Source: Smittia aterrima | Taxonomy: Eukaryota > Arthropoda > Insecta > Diptera > Chironomidae | NCBI GenBank assembly: GCA_033063855.1 | Contig: CP093831.1 | Location: forward strand, 21,638,001-21,702,000 | Direction: 5' to 3' | Length of the DNA stretch: 64,000 nucleotides | In this document: positions 25,185 through 37,106 of the stretch, piece by piece | How positions within the stretch are numbered: the stretch's first letter is position 1 | How the letters are laid out: each line of letters begins with the position of its first letter | Program-made: the position numbers and the translations under genes | Notes under the pieces: model-generated | The model's database searches: none | Told to the model about the DNA's origin: nothing | The model's input: the letters and a program-made list of their open reading frames with translations, nothing else

Positions 25185-26489
25185 ATCTGATAAATTGAAT
25201 TTGAACAAATCAAGAAGAAGCTGTAATCTCATGTTGTATATTTTTGGGGAATAAAATTATTTGAGGCCAATCCTGTTTAAATTTTCTTCATCAGAAGTGA
25301 ATTCTGCTATTCTGCTGCTCTGAATCAGAGGCTCTGATTGATCCATAAAAATCTTTCTTTCAAATTTAAAACGTATTTTCATGATTTCACTCAACATCTG
25401 GCAAACAGCTATAAAACAATTGCATTTTTAAAGTCAATATTTTTTATCCTTTTTATTCGAAGAAACAAGAAACAGACTTTTGACACAATAACTTTTCTCA
25501 AAAGCGTGTTATCTCAGATAAATATCTGTATATTCATGAACATTTCAGTTCTACATCGTGCTCGCTTGATCTTCAATAAAACGGAAATGCAAATCGTTTA
25601 TAGAAATTGGTGGAAACCTTGGGAAAGAGAGGCAGATGAAATCTTATCCAATAAAAATGAAAAGAATAAGACTTGTCAATTTTAACGACTTGAAATATCG
25701 AACGCAAAATATTAATTCGACTATTTGTTCAACAAAACCAACTTTGAAATATAAACTCGTACGCAAAATGTCTGTTTCTAATGAGTTTGATGAAGCAGTC
25801 AAAAAGTTTCTTGTTTGTTTCTTCTGGTGTTTTTAATTGAAATTTAAGTTTGTTCATTTGGTTTTAATTTTGAATCGCAATTAGATCGCTTTGTTTCCAT
25901 GTGATCACGGAGGAAAAGTTCATTGACTTACTAAAGTTAGATTTTTTGTGAGCTTCTAATCTCGAGGCAAATCGTTTTCAACGATTCCTCGCTCACAATG
26001 TCTAAGTGAAAATTACCGGCAAGTTTTGATTATTTCTTGATGCTGATTGATAAGATTTACAATGTTTTATACATTTCGTTATACATCACGTTTTTATACA
26101 TTTCAGTGTTCTACTAGTTCTTTGCGGATAAAAATTAAACTCCTTTAGTTCATGTCCTCGATGACAGGTCCAATTACCTTTCTCTCATTTAGGAAAGAAG
26201 TTTTTTTCTTGCTTGAACTTTTTATTCGCCGATCAACGAGCTTAATTCCTCATCTTAGACGAGTCATCTATTAGCTAACATTTGAACAAATAAGAATAAT
26301 TTTTATTCAAAAATATCAGACAAAGCAAAGAAAAACTATTTTTCTTGCCAAAATCGAACTTATTTGAAACAGATATTGAACATGTGACTTTATATTACTA
26401 AGTTGTTTTAGTTCATTTAATAGTCAAATTTTTTGTTTGCTCTCGATATTTCGAGTAGATGACATCGTCAAACTTTATTTTTTAGCTTT
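25185..26489. other. Convergent spacer spartin / LipA, first copy of duplicated intergenic DNA
   Basis: 1.3 kb of AT-rich sequence with no gene. It belongs to the duplicated unit: diverged copies follow the spartin tails at 31,240-32,399 and 48,242-49,474. The 66-115-codon frames here are not conserved between copies. Confidence 0.6.
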
Positions 26490-27897
26490 TTATGGATTTT
26501 GCATATTGGCTATGATTCGAGGGTAAAGAACTTCGTTTGCCTTCTTTCCCCAAGAGAAGTCCAAGTGATTGAAATTTCCGGAAATTTTGATTACATTGCC
26601 GCAACTGTTAGAAATTGCATTGCAGAGAACATTAGCGTCGTCTTCCTGAATAATCAAATCGTTTTCGCCGTAGAAAATGGAAACGGGAACTATCATGTTA
26701 CTTAAATCGAATGCCGTTACTTGCTGACCCAAAATTTTTCGTCTGTGTTGAAATTTGTTATCCACTAAATTCTGCGCCAAATGAACCAATTGAAGTGAAG
26801 AACCTCCTGTGAAATTTAATAAAATTGAAATAAAGTTATTCTGATATCAGAGACAATCTTTACCTGCTGGCCATTCCTCAAAAATTTTACCTAACCATGC
26901 CGAATCAACTTGATCAGGATCCGAGCCAGCAAAGAAGAACAAAACTTGCAGACAAATTTCTCCAGTTAAACCAGAAGCTTGGCAAAATGCACGAATCAAA
27001 GTCATTTTAAGAGAGTCGTGTCCCTTGAATTCGTAAGGATGATAAAGATGTGCGAATACTGGCGCAAAATATTTGATTGGAGATTTCATGTGGCTCATAA
27101 ATACAAGCGGTGCTAGAAAATAATTGTTTTTGTATATATTACGAAAGATTAAAATACACTCACATAATGCCTGAACGCTTTTAACTTTTGCGCTATAATC
27201 TGGATGCTCTGAAGCCATCGCAAGGAACGATGTCACTGCTTGACCATGTCCGATGTAATCAAGCGATTCTTGATTTGTGTTTGAAAGAATAAAATCAATC
27301 TGCGTCGGCAAATCAATTAAACCTAAATATTTGAAAATACATGAATTTTTCTTAAACTTTCACTTTTAATATTTATTTTACCCATTTCTTCCCAACTGAA
27401 ATTCCAATATGTCGTATTTAAATCGTCATTGTATACTTTTGAGAACGTGTTGCCTCTAGGATTTCCAATCCAAACGTCGTAATCTAACAATTAACGATTA
27501 ATTATTGTCATTATCGAATTAAATTAAACTAACTAACCTTCACCAGCTAACATATAGGGCAAGCTTTCTTCCTTGAGAATGACCCAATCAACCGAAGAGC
27601 TATAAATTCCCGGCATCAAGAATACAACTTTCTTTCCTTCAGCCGAACCTTTATAAATTCTACACAAACTCAAGATGTAGCCGTCAGTCGTTGTCACGTG
27701 ATGTACCTCGAGTTCATATCCAGTTGCGACTGCCATAGCGGCCTTTAAATATTTTTACTCAATTATTTTGTTTCCAAAATACTTCCTTTAGATTTTACCG
27801 TGATTTTTGCTGTCTCTTTAGCCAGAGTATCTGATTCTAGATGAATTTGTGCTGCTGAGTAGCTAACAGCCAACAAGGCGAAAAATATAATTCTCAT
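26490..27897 (-). CDS. LipA: secreted acid-lipase-like protein, predicted catalytically dead
   Basis: Six exons (27897-27799, 27742-27538, 27483-27382, 27322-27164, 27112-26864, 26806-26490) encode 376 residues. There is a signal peptide (MRIIFFALLAVSYSAAQ), then an alpha/beta-hydrolase of the lysosomal/gastric acid lipase family: GYELEVHHVTTTDGYILS, YDVWIGNPRGNTFS, and a C-terminal part with Asp321 (GEND) and His352 (FNHLDF) in the triad positions. The nucleophile elbow, normally GHSQG, reads GHGQA, with Gly at residue 162 instead of Ser, and the HG oxyanion motif reads PG. Ester hydrolysis is therefore not expected; a lipid-binding or carrier role is inferred. It lies about 700 bp downstream of IR1 on the same strand. 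Confidence 0.85.
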
Positions 27898-27967
27898 TAT
27901 TTCCTAGTTTCCTTAGATCACTATGAAAGTAAACTTGAAAGTGTTCACAATTATTAAAGAGTCTCCA

Positions 27968-27975
27968 CTTTTATA
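27968..27975 (-). promoter_or_regulatory. TATA box of LipA
   Basis: TATAAAAG on the minus strand, about 70 bp upstream of the start codon. The same octamer stands at the same distance before LipB, LipC, LipD, LipE and LipF. Confidence 0.75.
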
Positions 27976-28598
27976 GAACTTTGTGAGTGTTTTAATTTTC
28001 TTTGTACTAGAATATGAAATAATTGTATCGATTGGCGTAATCGCCGCACAAAGTCTGATTATTTAATAAAACAGCTTCTCGAACAGTCGGCAAGCGTCGT
28101 TATCCAAAAAATTTATTTCTTCGGTTATAAATAATGTTATAGTTATAGAAAAATTGTACACTCTTTCTACGAGAATCACGAAGCTCCACGAGGTCGCGAA
28201 CATTCCAACAATCTGTGAATATGTTGACAAGTTGACCGACGCATTCTATGCACGAGCCAAAACCCATCATAACTAACTAACTAATTACCATAGGCAATTA
28301 TACCACGGACAGTCTTGACTTCAGATTAAAGTATTAATAAGGGAAGGGGAGCATCAACAACACATTTTTTCACATAACTGCAAGGCTTAAATTTTTCCTT
28401 GCTTAACTTCAAATTTCCTTAAAAAGCTTTAAAGCAGTCACTCTGTTTTAAGAAATCATGTATCCCAAAACATTAATATCAAGCAAAATTACATCAAAAA
28501 TGTTAATTTATAAAACTAATCGAATAAATTTTTTGGTAAATCTCATTCAGTTTACAATTTCTTTTGCAGTTTGAAACACTGAGCATCATGTGAAAAAT
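27976..28598. other. Spacer LipA-IR1 with decayed LINE tail
   Basis: Contains the LipA upstream region and the IR1 3' flank. From about 28350 to 28555 the sequence aligns with the tail of the LINE copy at 57,425-57,655 (shared blocks such as TTAAATTTTTCCTTGCTTA and AAAATTACATCAAAAATGTT). No gene is seen. Confidence 0.55.
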
Positions 28599-30685
28599 TT
28601 AAACATTTTTCTGCAATTCTTCTTCGATATTTACAACAATCATGACTTGTTCTGTAGATCTGCTAATTGCCTTCAACTGTTTGAACTTTGAATTCTGATG
28701 TCTCGAAGTATAAAATGCTTCCAGAATGTATTTCATGACGAGGTAGTCCTTCAATGTTATCAACCACTCGAAGATGAACGCAACAACTGCCAACAGCAAA
28801 CTTGAAATCCAAATGACAAATCCTGGTTCAAGCATTTTCATAGTTAATATTTTGGGATCACTGATTGTTCTAAAACGTTTTAGATCTGGTGATGGCCATC
28901 GCGTTTCTAATAATTCACGAATTTCATCGTTCCATGATGGACTTTCAAAAATCTGCTGCAGTTTTTGTTCGTAAATCTGGCAAAAAGAATGATGACGTGG
29001 AAACTTTAGCCCACAGATAGAGGCGTCCAAATCTTGTTGCTTTAGATTTTCCTTGAGAAATTTTTTTTGATCCTCTATTTCGTGCATGGTATTAAGCTCG
29101 ATTGGACTAAATTGAAAGGCCACCTTTTTAAGATATGAAACAGATGAATCCTCGCTAGAAAAAACTTTTCCTCTGTAAATAAATGGAATGATCTTACATC
29201 TGAATTCTGAAGACACAATGAAAGCTAAGCAAGGAGTTCTTACCTTCTCGAAATTTCTGATTCCGGATAAATTTTTGTGTAATTTTCCTGCATAATAAAA
29301 TTGTATCCTAGCTCGATCATCTCGTCAATGGTTTCGACTCCTGGTTTTCTAATATCTTTCTGCATGAACTCAAATGTTTTTCCTTGCCACGCTGTCCGAA
29401 TGATCAAGCAATAAAGAATAAATGTCATCATGAGGAATCTGGCAAAGTTTCTTCTTGGCACAATGTTTTGTGTGATTCCGAAGAAAATTCGAACTACGTT
29501 CAGCGATGGCGTTGTGACGTTCGATCCGATGACAAAGTCTCTTGTTGATCTGTTTACGCAACAATACAAAATGAGAATCGTCGCGAATGCAGAAACGAAA
29601 AAAATTGCGATCAGAAACCAAGTGAAGTCGTCGAAAGGCATCAGCAGTTTCTCGTATTCAGAATAATAAAGTATGGGATCGTACGTATACAAACGCGTAG
29701 TCGTATAATCGATAGGGAAAGTTATGAAATTGATATCGGATCTGATTAAAACAAAACTAATTTTTATGAATGAACAAAACTTTTTTTTAAGTGTAACTCA
29801 CGAATTGTTTTCTCTAATGAAACGATATCTGTCAATATCATTGAAACATCCTTTCGTGTGTAGAACATCTAAATTGGCTCCTTCAGGTCTTCTAACAAAA
29901 GTAGCGTTTATGCCAATGTCAATATTGGCCATAACCAAGACATCAACAATTGTGTGTAACGCTGGATCGGGTATTGCTCCCGCATAGAAGACAGCGCATC
30001 CATGAAGGTTTGCCATCTTTTTCATCGAGAATTTATCACATTCCCACATTTCCGTGATTTTATCAAATTTGTTGACTTCAATCAACGTCAGCTCTCCACA
30101 TTTTCCAGGAGAGAACCATAAGAAAGTCATAATTTTGATGTAACTTTCTTCTTCAACGAGAAAGTATTCGTATTGAATAATGTCCAAGAGATAAGAATTA
30201 AGGTCAGCCTTTTCAGTCCAATCCTGATCTAATTCGATTATTTTGTTGTTCTTTGCTCTTTCTGTGACATCGGCTTTGAGAGATGCAATTTCTTTGATGG
30301 TGACGTTTTGGCAAAACACGAAGAGTTGTAGCGGTTTCAAATATTCGTTGTTCAGAACTAATTTCTGATTGAAATCCTTGACGAATGAGAAATTGCTGAA
30401 TGTTATGAGCGCTGAGGAGTCGAGAAAGACTTTGTCTTGGTCCAGTTGTAAGTTCTTCAATTGAAATGGCATCGCGTTCTCGTTTAAACTCTTCAGAATC
30501 GATGACGTAATCGTTTCCGAGTCTACGCCATAATTGTTGATGAACATTCTCGTTTCCAATTGAAACAAGTGACGAGTGATGTTCCCAAATGCCTTCGACC
30601 AGGTTTGCTCCAAAGAATTCTCACTTAACAAAATTCCTTCGCAAAAAACTCTCAAGAACAACAAAAATAAAGTAAAAATTTTCAT
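28599..30685 (-). CDS. IR1: divergent ionotropic receptor, intact
   Basis: Three exons (30685-29802, 29741-29244, 29172-28599) encode 651 residues. A signal peptide (MKIFTLFLLFLRVFCEG) leads a ~300-residue extracellular region with no recognisable intact glutamate pocket. The channel core follows: M1 at about 334-356 (FTWFLIAIFFVSAFATILIL), a pore/M2 segment at 394-409, the family signature WQGKTFEFM at 413-421, an S2 lobe, M3 at 579-598 (FVIWISSLLLAVVAFIFEWL) and a 53-residue cytoplasmic tail. Insect IRs descend from ionotropic glutamate receptors and serve smell, taste and humidity sensing; divergent ones are mostly gustatory. A longer in-frame start exists at 30769, but the signal peptide favours 30685. 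Confidence 0.8.
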
Positions 30686-30989
30686 TTTCACAAAGTTTTT
30701 TATTTTTAACTTAATAACTCGAAGAAATCCACTCAACTGAAGGAAGTAAATGATTGTTGTCATATTCATTCGACAAAAATGTTCTCGACATGTTTCGATA
30801 TGTTCATTTTCGATGATTTACATTATCTTCATAAGAAAATTTAATGTTACACTGTTCGTGATAGATCTCCGATAAAAGAAAAACAAAGGTATAATTGTCT
30901 TCTTCCTATCAAAAGACTGACACTCGGATAAAAAGTACGAAAAACCTTTTTTTAATAAAACAACATAAATTTAGTACGGGATAAAACGG

Positions 30990-31235
30990 GAGCCAATGAG
31001 CCAAGTGTCATCGAATGCTTTCGACACCGTCGGAAATTTGTACAACGTCAACAGAAATTTCAACATCATGACCCCGAAAGGTCTTGTTAAGTCAACAGCG
31101 AAGAGCACTGGCAAATGAATTTTGCAATCCGAAGAATATAAACCAAAGGTTTTCCTGAACAAAAATTATTTTACTGGATCTGTGAATCTCTATTTAAATC
31201 TGGAAAATTTCGCAAAAGAAATCAATTAGCCTTAG
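30990..31235 (+). pseudogene. Spartin 3'-end fragment, copy B
   Basis: Copies the last ~80 codons of spartin plus its 3' flank. It starts abruptly at GAGCCAATG, right after a non-spartin junction sequence. An in-frame TGA replaces a Gly codon (STGK stop ILQSEE), Pro becomes Leu near the end, and the terminal Lys codon is now TAG. There is no start codon or promoter, so this is a passenger of the tandem duplication. Confidence 0.9.
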
Positions 31236-31239
31236 ATCT

Positions 31240-32399
31240 GATAAATTGAATCTGAACAAAACAAGAAAAAGCTGTAATCTCATGTTGTATATTTTTGGGG
31301 AATAAAATTATTTGAGGACAATCCTGTTTAAATTTTCTTCTTCAGAAGTGAATTCTGCCATTCTGCTGCTCTGATTGATCCATTCCAAAAAGCTTTCTTT
31401 CAAATTTAAAACGTATTTCCATGACCCCACTCAACATCTGGCAAACAGCTATAAAACAATTGCATTTTTTAAAGTCAATATTTTTATCCCTTTTAATCGA
31501 AGAAACAAGAAACAGACTTTTGACACAATAACTTTGTTCAAAAGTGTGTTATCTCAGATAACTTATCATCGTGCTAGTAAGATCTTCAATAAAACGGAAA
31601 TTCAAATCGTTTATAGAAATTGGTGGAAACCTTGGAAAAGAGGGGCAGATGAAAAAGTACAATGAAATCTTATCCAATATCCAATAAAAATGAAAAGAAT
31701 ATCTAAGTTTTGTCAATTTCAACGACTTGAAATATCGAACGCAAAATATAAATTTGACCACGGAGAAAAATTTCATAGCAAGTTTCCGAAAGCGAAATAA
31801 TTAAAGCGCTCAGAAAAAACGAAAATTAAAAAATTACTTGGTCAGGGAAGTTCACAATAGTAAGTGTCTGTCGGAGGATATTTTACCCAATCGTTTTCAA
31901 CGATACCTCACGCACAATGTTTAAGTGAAAATTACCGGCAAGTTTTGATTGTTTCCTGATGCTGATTGATAGGATTTCAAATGTAAATCTTTTTTAAACA
32001 TTTCAATGTTCTACCAGTTCTTTGCGGATAGAAAATTTAATTCCTTTAGTTCATGTCCTCGATGACAGGTCCAATTATCTTTCTCTCATTTAAGGAAGAA
32101 GTTTTTTCTTGCTTAAACTTTTCATTCGCCGCTCAAACGAGCTTAATTCCTCATTTCCAATTAGACACGAGTCGTCTATTAGCTTAGATTTGAACAAATA
32201 AGAGTAATTTATATTCAAAAACATGAGACGAAGCAAACAAAAACTATTTTACCTGCCATTATCGAACTTATTTGAAACAGATATTAAACATGTGACTTCA
32301 TATTACTAAGTTGTTTTAGTTCATTAAATAGTCAAATTTTTTGTTTGTTCTCGATATTTCGAGTAGATGACATCGTCAAACTTTATTTTTTTTAGATTT
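31240..32399. other. Spacer after spartin fragment B, second copy of array intergenic DNA
   Basis: Aligns with 25,190-26,489 except that about 230 bp are replaced by a MITE remnant at 31757-31877. No gene is seen. Confidence 0.55.
31757..31877 (-). mobile_element. Decayed MITE, family 3 (one terminal repeat lost)
   Basis: The reverse complement matches the intact element at 59623-59754 (shared blocks ATTTCATAGCAAGTTT and AATTAAAGCGCTCAGAAAAA). The right end keeps a variant of the terminal repeat (AATAGTAAGTGTCTGTCGGAG); the left terminal repeat is missing. It is present only in unit B and coincides with loss of unit sequence. Confidence 0.7.
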
Positions 32400-33808
32400 T
32401 TATGGATTTTGCAAATTAGCTATGACTAGAAGGTAAAGAATTTCATGTGCCTCTATTCCCCAAGAGAAGTCCAAGTGATTGAAATTTTCGGCAAGTTTGG
32501 TTGTATTACCAGCGCATTGATCACCAAGTGCAGAACAGAGAACAATAATGTCTTTTTCCTGAACAAACAAATCGTTTTCGCCGTAGAAAAGAAAAACAGG
32601 AACTTTCACTTTACTCAAATCGAATTGCGTTACTTGCTGGTCCAAAATTTTTCGTCTGTGTTGAAATTTTTTATCCACTAAATTCTGCGCCAAATGAACC
32701 AATTGAAGTGAAGAACCTCCTGTGATATTTAATAAAATTTAATTAAAATTATTCTGATATCAGAAACAATAGTTACCTGCTGGCCAGTTGGTAAAAATTT
32801 CACCTAACCATGCCGAATCAACTTGATCAGGATCCGAGCCAGCAAAGAAGAACAAAACTTGCAGACAAATTTCTCCAGTTAAACCAGAAGCTTGGCAAAA
32901 TGCACGAATCAAAGTCATTTCAAGAGAGTCGTGTCCCGCGAATTCGTAAGGATGATAAAGATGGGCGAATACTGGCGCAAGATATTTGATTGGAGATTTC
33001 ATGTTGCTCATAAATACAAGCGGTGCTAGAAAATAAATGTTTTTGAATATACTACGAGGATTAGAAATAAACTCACATAATGCCTGAACGCTTTTAACTT
33101 TTGCGCTATGATCTGGTTGCTCTGAAGCCATCGCAAGAAACGATGTCACTGCTTGACCATGTCCGATGTAATCAAGCGATTCTTGATTTGTGTTTGAAAG
33201 AATAAAATCAATCTGTACCGGCAAATCAATTAAACCTAAATATTTGAATTATGAAATTTTTTTATCTCTCATTTTGAATATTTATTTTACCCATTTCTTC
33301 CCAACTGAAATTCCAATATGTCGCTGGGTTTAAATCGTCATTGTACACTTGTGAGAACGTGTTGCCTCTAGGATTTCCAATCCAAACGTCGTAATCTAAT
33401 AATTAAAGATTAACTATTGTCACTATTGAAATAATTTGAACTAACAAACCATCACCAGCTAACATATATGGCAAGCTTTCTTCTTTGAGAATGACCCAAT
33501 CAACTGAAGAGCTATAAATTCCCGGCATCAAGAATACAACTTTCTTTTCTTCAGCCGAACCTTTATAAATTCTACACAAACTCAAGATGTAGCCGTCAGC
33601 CGTTGTCACATGATGTACCTCGAGTTCATATCCAGTTGCGACTGCCATAGCGGCCTTTAAATATTTTTACCCAATTATTTTGTTTCTAAAATACTTCTTT
33701 AGATTTTACCTTAATTTTTGCTGTCTCTTTAGCCAGAGTATCTGATTCTAGATGAATTTGTGCTGCTGAGTAGCTAACAGCCAACAAAACGAAAAATATA
33801 AATCTCAT
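32400..33808 (-). CDS. LipB: secreted acid-lipase-like protein, predicted catalytically dead
   Basis: Six-exon structure identical to LipA with all splice sites in place and an open frame. Signal peptide MRFIFFVLLAVSYSAAQ. The elbow is GHGQA (Ser lost), the Asp position is in FYGEND and the His in FNHLDFSWG. The third-last motif cluster ICLQVLFFFAGSDPDQVD is unchanged from LipA, while the last exon has diverged more (CSALGDQCAGNTT). It sits about 660 bp downstream of IR2, same strand. Being intact beside a frameshifted IR2 suggests the lipase is under stronger selection in this unit. Confidence 0.83.
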
Positions 33809-33878
33809 TATTTGCTAGTTTCCTCAGATCACTGTGAAAGTAAACTTGAAAGTGTTCACAATTATTAAAGAGTCTCCA

Positions 33879-33886
33879 CTTTTATA
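33879..33886 (-). promoter_or_regulatory. TATA box of LipB
   Basis: TATAAAAG on the minus strand, about 70 bp before the LipB ATG, in the same context as LipA (GTTCTATAAAAGTGGAGACT). Confidence 0.75.
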
Positions 33887-34468
33887 GAACTTCGTGAGTG
33901 TTTTAATTTTCTTTGTACTAGAATATGAAATAATTGTACCGATTGGCGTCATCGCCGCACAAGTCAGATTGTTTATTAAAACAGCTTCTCGAACAGTCGG
34001 CAAGTGTCGTTAACCAATAAATTTGTTTCTTCGGTTATGGATAATGTTTTATTTACCAAAAAATTGTACACTCTTACAACAAGAACCACGAAGCTCCATG
34101 AGGACGCGATCATTTCAACAATCCGTGAATATGTTGACAAGTTTATAACCAACTAAACAATGCAATTATACCACGAACAGTCGTGACTTCAGATAAAAGA
34201 ATTAAGAAGGGGAAGGAAGTATCAACAACATATTTTTTTCACATAACTGCAAGGTTTAAATTATTCCTTGCTTAACTCCAAATTTCCAAAAAAGCTTAAA
34301 AGCAGTCATTTTTTTTAGAGGCGCACAGGTTAACAGCTGAATTAATATCAAGCAAAATTACATTAAAAAATGTTATTTTCAAAAATTCATTGAATAAAAT
34401 TTTTGCTAAATCTCATTCAGTTTACAATTTCTTTTGCAGTTTGAAACACTGAGCATCAAGTGAAACAT
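33887..34468. other. Spacer LipB-IR2 with LINE tail
   Basis: About 34220-34430 aligns with the LINE 3' end at 57,425-57,655. Of the four array copies this one keeps the closest match, including CAGGTTAACAGCTGAA against CAGGCTAACAGCTGAA in the LINE. No gene is seen. Confidence 0.6.
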
Positions 34469-36554
34469 TCAAACATTTTTCTGCAATTCTTCTTCGATAT
34501 TTACAACAATCATGACTTGTTCTGCAGATCTGCTAATTGCCTTCAACTGTTTGAACTTTGAATTCTGATGTCTCGAAGTATAGAAAGCTTCAAGAATGTA
34601 TTTTGTGACGAGATAGTCCTTTAATGTTACCAACCATTCGACGATGAACGCAATGACGGCCAGCAGCAAACTTGAAGTCCAAATAACAAATCCTGGTTCA
34701 AGCATTTTCATAGTTAATTTTTTCGTTTCATTGATAGTTCTAAAACGTTTTAGATTTGGTGATGGCCATTGCGTTTTAAAGAATCCACGAATTTCACTGT
34801 CCCATGATGGACTTTCAAAAATCTGCTGCAGTTTTTGTTCGTAAATCTGGCAAAAAGAATGATGACGTGGAAACTTTAGCCCACAGATAGAGACGTCCAA
34901 ATCTTGTTGCTTTAGACTTTCATCGAGAAATTTTTTTTGATCCTCAATTTTTTCGTTATTAAACTCGATTGGACTAATTTGAAAGGCCACCTTTCCAAGA
35001 TATGAAACAGTTGAATCCTCGCCAGAAAAAACTTTTCCTCTGTGAATAAATGAAATACATCTGAATTCTGAAGACACAATGAAAAGTTTTCATTGAAAAC
35101 TAAGCAAGGAGCTCTCACCTTCTCGAAATTTCTGATTCCGGATAAATTTTTGTGTAATTTTCCTGCAAAATAAAATTATATCCTAGCTTGATCATCTCGT
35201 CAATGGTTTCGACTCCTGGTTTTCTTATATCTTTCTGCATGAACTCGAATGTTTTTCCTTGCCACGCTGTCCGAATGATCAAGCAATACAGAATAAATGT
35301 CATCATGAGGAATCTGGCAAAGTTTCTTCTTGGCACAACGTTTTGTGTGATTCCGAAGAAAATGCGAACTACGTTCAGCGATGGCGTTGTGACGTCCGAT
35401 CCGATGACGAAGTCTCTTGTTGATCTGTTTACGCAACAATACAAAATGAGAATCGTCGCGAATGCAGCAACGAAAAAAATTGCGATCAGAAACCAAGTGA
35501 AGTCGTCGAAAGGCATCAGCAATTTCTCGTATTCAGAATAATAAAGTATGGGATCGTGCGTATACAAACGCGTAGTCGTATAATCGATAGGGAAAGTTAT
35601 GAAATTGATATCGGATCTGATTAAAACAAAACTAATTTTTATGAATGAACAAAACTTTTTTTAAGTGTAACTCACGAATTGTTTTCTCTAATGAAACGAT
35701 ATCTGTCAATATCATTGAAACATCCTTTCGTGAGTAGAACATCTAAACTGGCTCCTTCAGGTCTTTTAACCAAAGTAGCGTTTATGCCAATGTCAATTTT
35801 GATCTGAACCAACAAATCAACCATTGTTTGTAACGACGGATCAGCCATTCCTCCCGAATAGAAGACCGTGCATCCATGAAGGTTTGCCATCTTTTTCATC
35901 GAGAATTTATCACATTCCCACATTTCCGTGATTTTATCGAATTTGTTGACTTCAATCAACGTCAGCTCTCCACATTTTCCAGGAGAGAACCATAGGAAAG
36001 TCATAATCTTGATGTAACTTTCTTCTTCAACGAGAAAGTATTCGTACTGAATAATGTCCAAGAGATACGAAATAAAATCAGCTTTTTCACGCCAATCATA
36101 ATCTTCCTCGATTATTTTTCTTTGCTCTTTCTGCGACATCGGCTTTAAGAGATTCAATTTCTTTGATGGTAACGTTTTGGCAAAACACGAAAAGTTGTAG
36201 CGGTTTCAAATATTCGTTGTTCAGAACTAATTTCTGATTGAAATCCTTGACGAATGAAAAATTGGTGAATGTTATGAGAGCTGAGGAGTCGAGAAAGACT
36301 TTGTCTTGGTCCAATTGCAAGTTCTTCAGCTGAAATGGCATAGCGTTCTCGTTTAAATTCTTCAGAATCGATGACGTAATCGTGTCCGAGTCTACGCCAT
36401 AATTGTTGATGAACATTCTCGTTTCCAGATGGAACAAGTGACGAGTCACGTTCCCAAATGCCTTCGACCAGGTTTGCTCCAAAGAATTATCACTTAACGA
36501 AATTCCTTCGCACAAAACTCTCAAGAACAACAAAAATAAAGTAAAAATTTTCAT
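34469..36554 (-). pseudogene. IR2: ionotropic receptor copy with 5-bp deletion
   Basis: Same three-exon layout as IR1 (start MKIFTLFLLFLRVLCEG). Exon 1 is broken near 36,113: compared with IR1, IR3 and IR4, five bases are missing in the stretch encoding AKNNKIIE, so the frame shifts and stops within a few codons. Exons 2 (M1, M2, WQGKTFEFM) and 3 (M3, tail) remain open with normal splice sites. Either a recent pseudogene or a sequencing or assembly error in an A/T-rich run. Confidence 0.75.
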
Positions 36555-36681
36555 TTTCACAAAGTTTTTTATTTTTAACTTAATAACTCAAAGAAAACCA
36601 CTCAACTGAAGGAAGTAAATGATTTTTGTCATATTCATTCGATAAAAATGTTCTGGACATGTTTCGATATGTTCATTTTTT

Positions 36682-36820
36682 GGTTAAAGTCAAGAACGCA
36701 GGCCACATTTGAATTCAGCCGTTAAATTTTCCCTTTACCGAACAAATTCGCTACGTTACGTAAGTTACGTATTTTTTTTTGTATGGGAATTAAATGTGGC
36801 CTGCGTTCTTGACTAGAGCC
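36682..36820 (+). mobile_element. Short MITE with 8-bp target duplication (hAT-like)
   Basis: 139 bp, flanked by CATTTTTT at 36674-36681 and 36821-36828. The ends are inverted repeats with a perfect core of 22 bp (GTCAAGAACGCAGGCC...). Copies A and C of the unit show the empty site (GTTCATTTTCGATGATTTAC). Eight-base duplications are typical of the hAT superfamily. There is no coding capacity. Confidence 0.85.
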
Positions 36821-36828
36821 CATTTTTT

Positions 36829-37106
36829 ATGATTTACATTATCTTCATAAGAAAATTTAATGTTACACTGTTCGTGATAGATCTCCGATAAAAGGAAAAC
36901 AAAAGTTTAATTGTCTTCCTTCTATCAAAAGACTGACACTCCGATAAAAAGGACGAAAAACCTTTTTATTAATAAAACAACATAAATTTAGTGTAACACT
37001 AATAGGGAATGAGTAAGAATGATCAAACAATAACTAACAAGTAGCCAAATTATTTCTTTGCGCTCGATATTTTGAGTAGATGTCATTTTCAAACTATATT
37101 TTTTTA
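36829..37106. other. IR2 upstream flank
   Basis: Shared with upstream flanks of the other IRs. Contains the recurring junction sequence ACAACATAAATTTAGT, here followed by GTAACACTAATAGG rather than by the spartin tail. Confidence 0.5.

Noticed and set aside
29370..29621. Extra frames overlapping IR exon 2, recurring in all IR copies
   Set aside because: Recurrence follows from the duplication itself; the frame matching M1/M2 is the real one.
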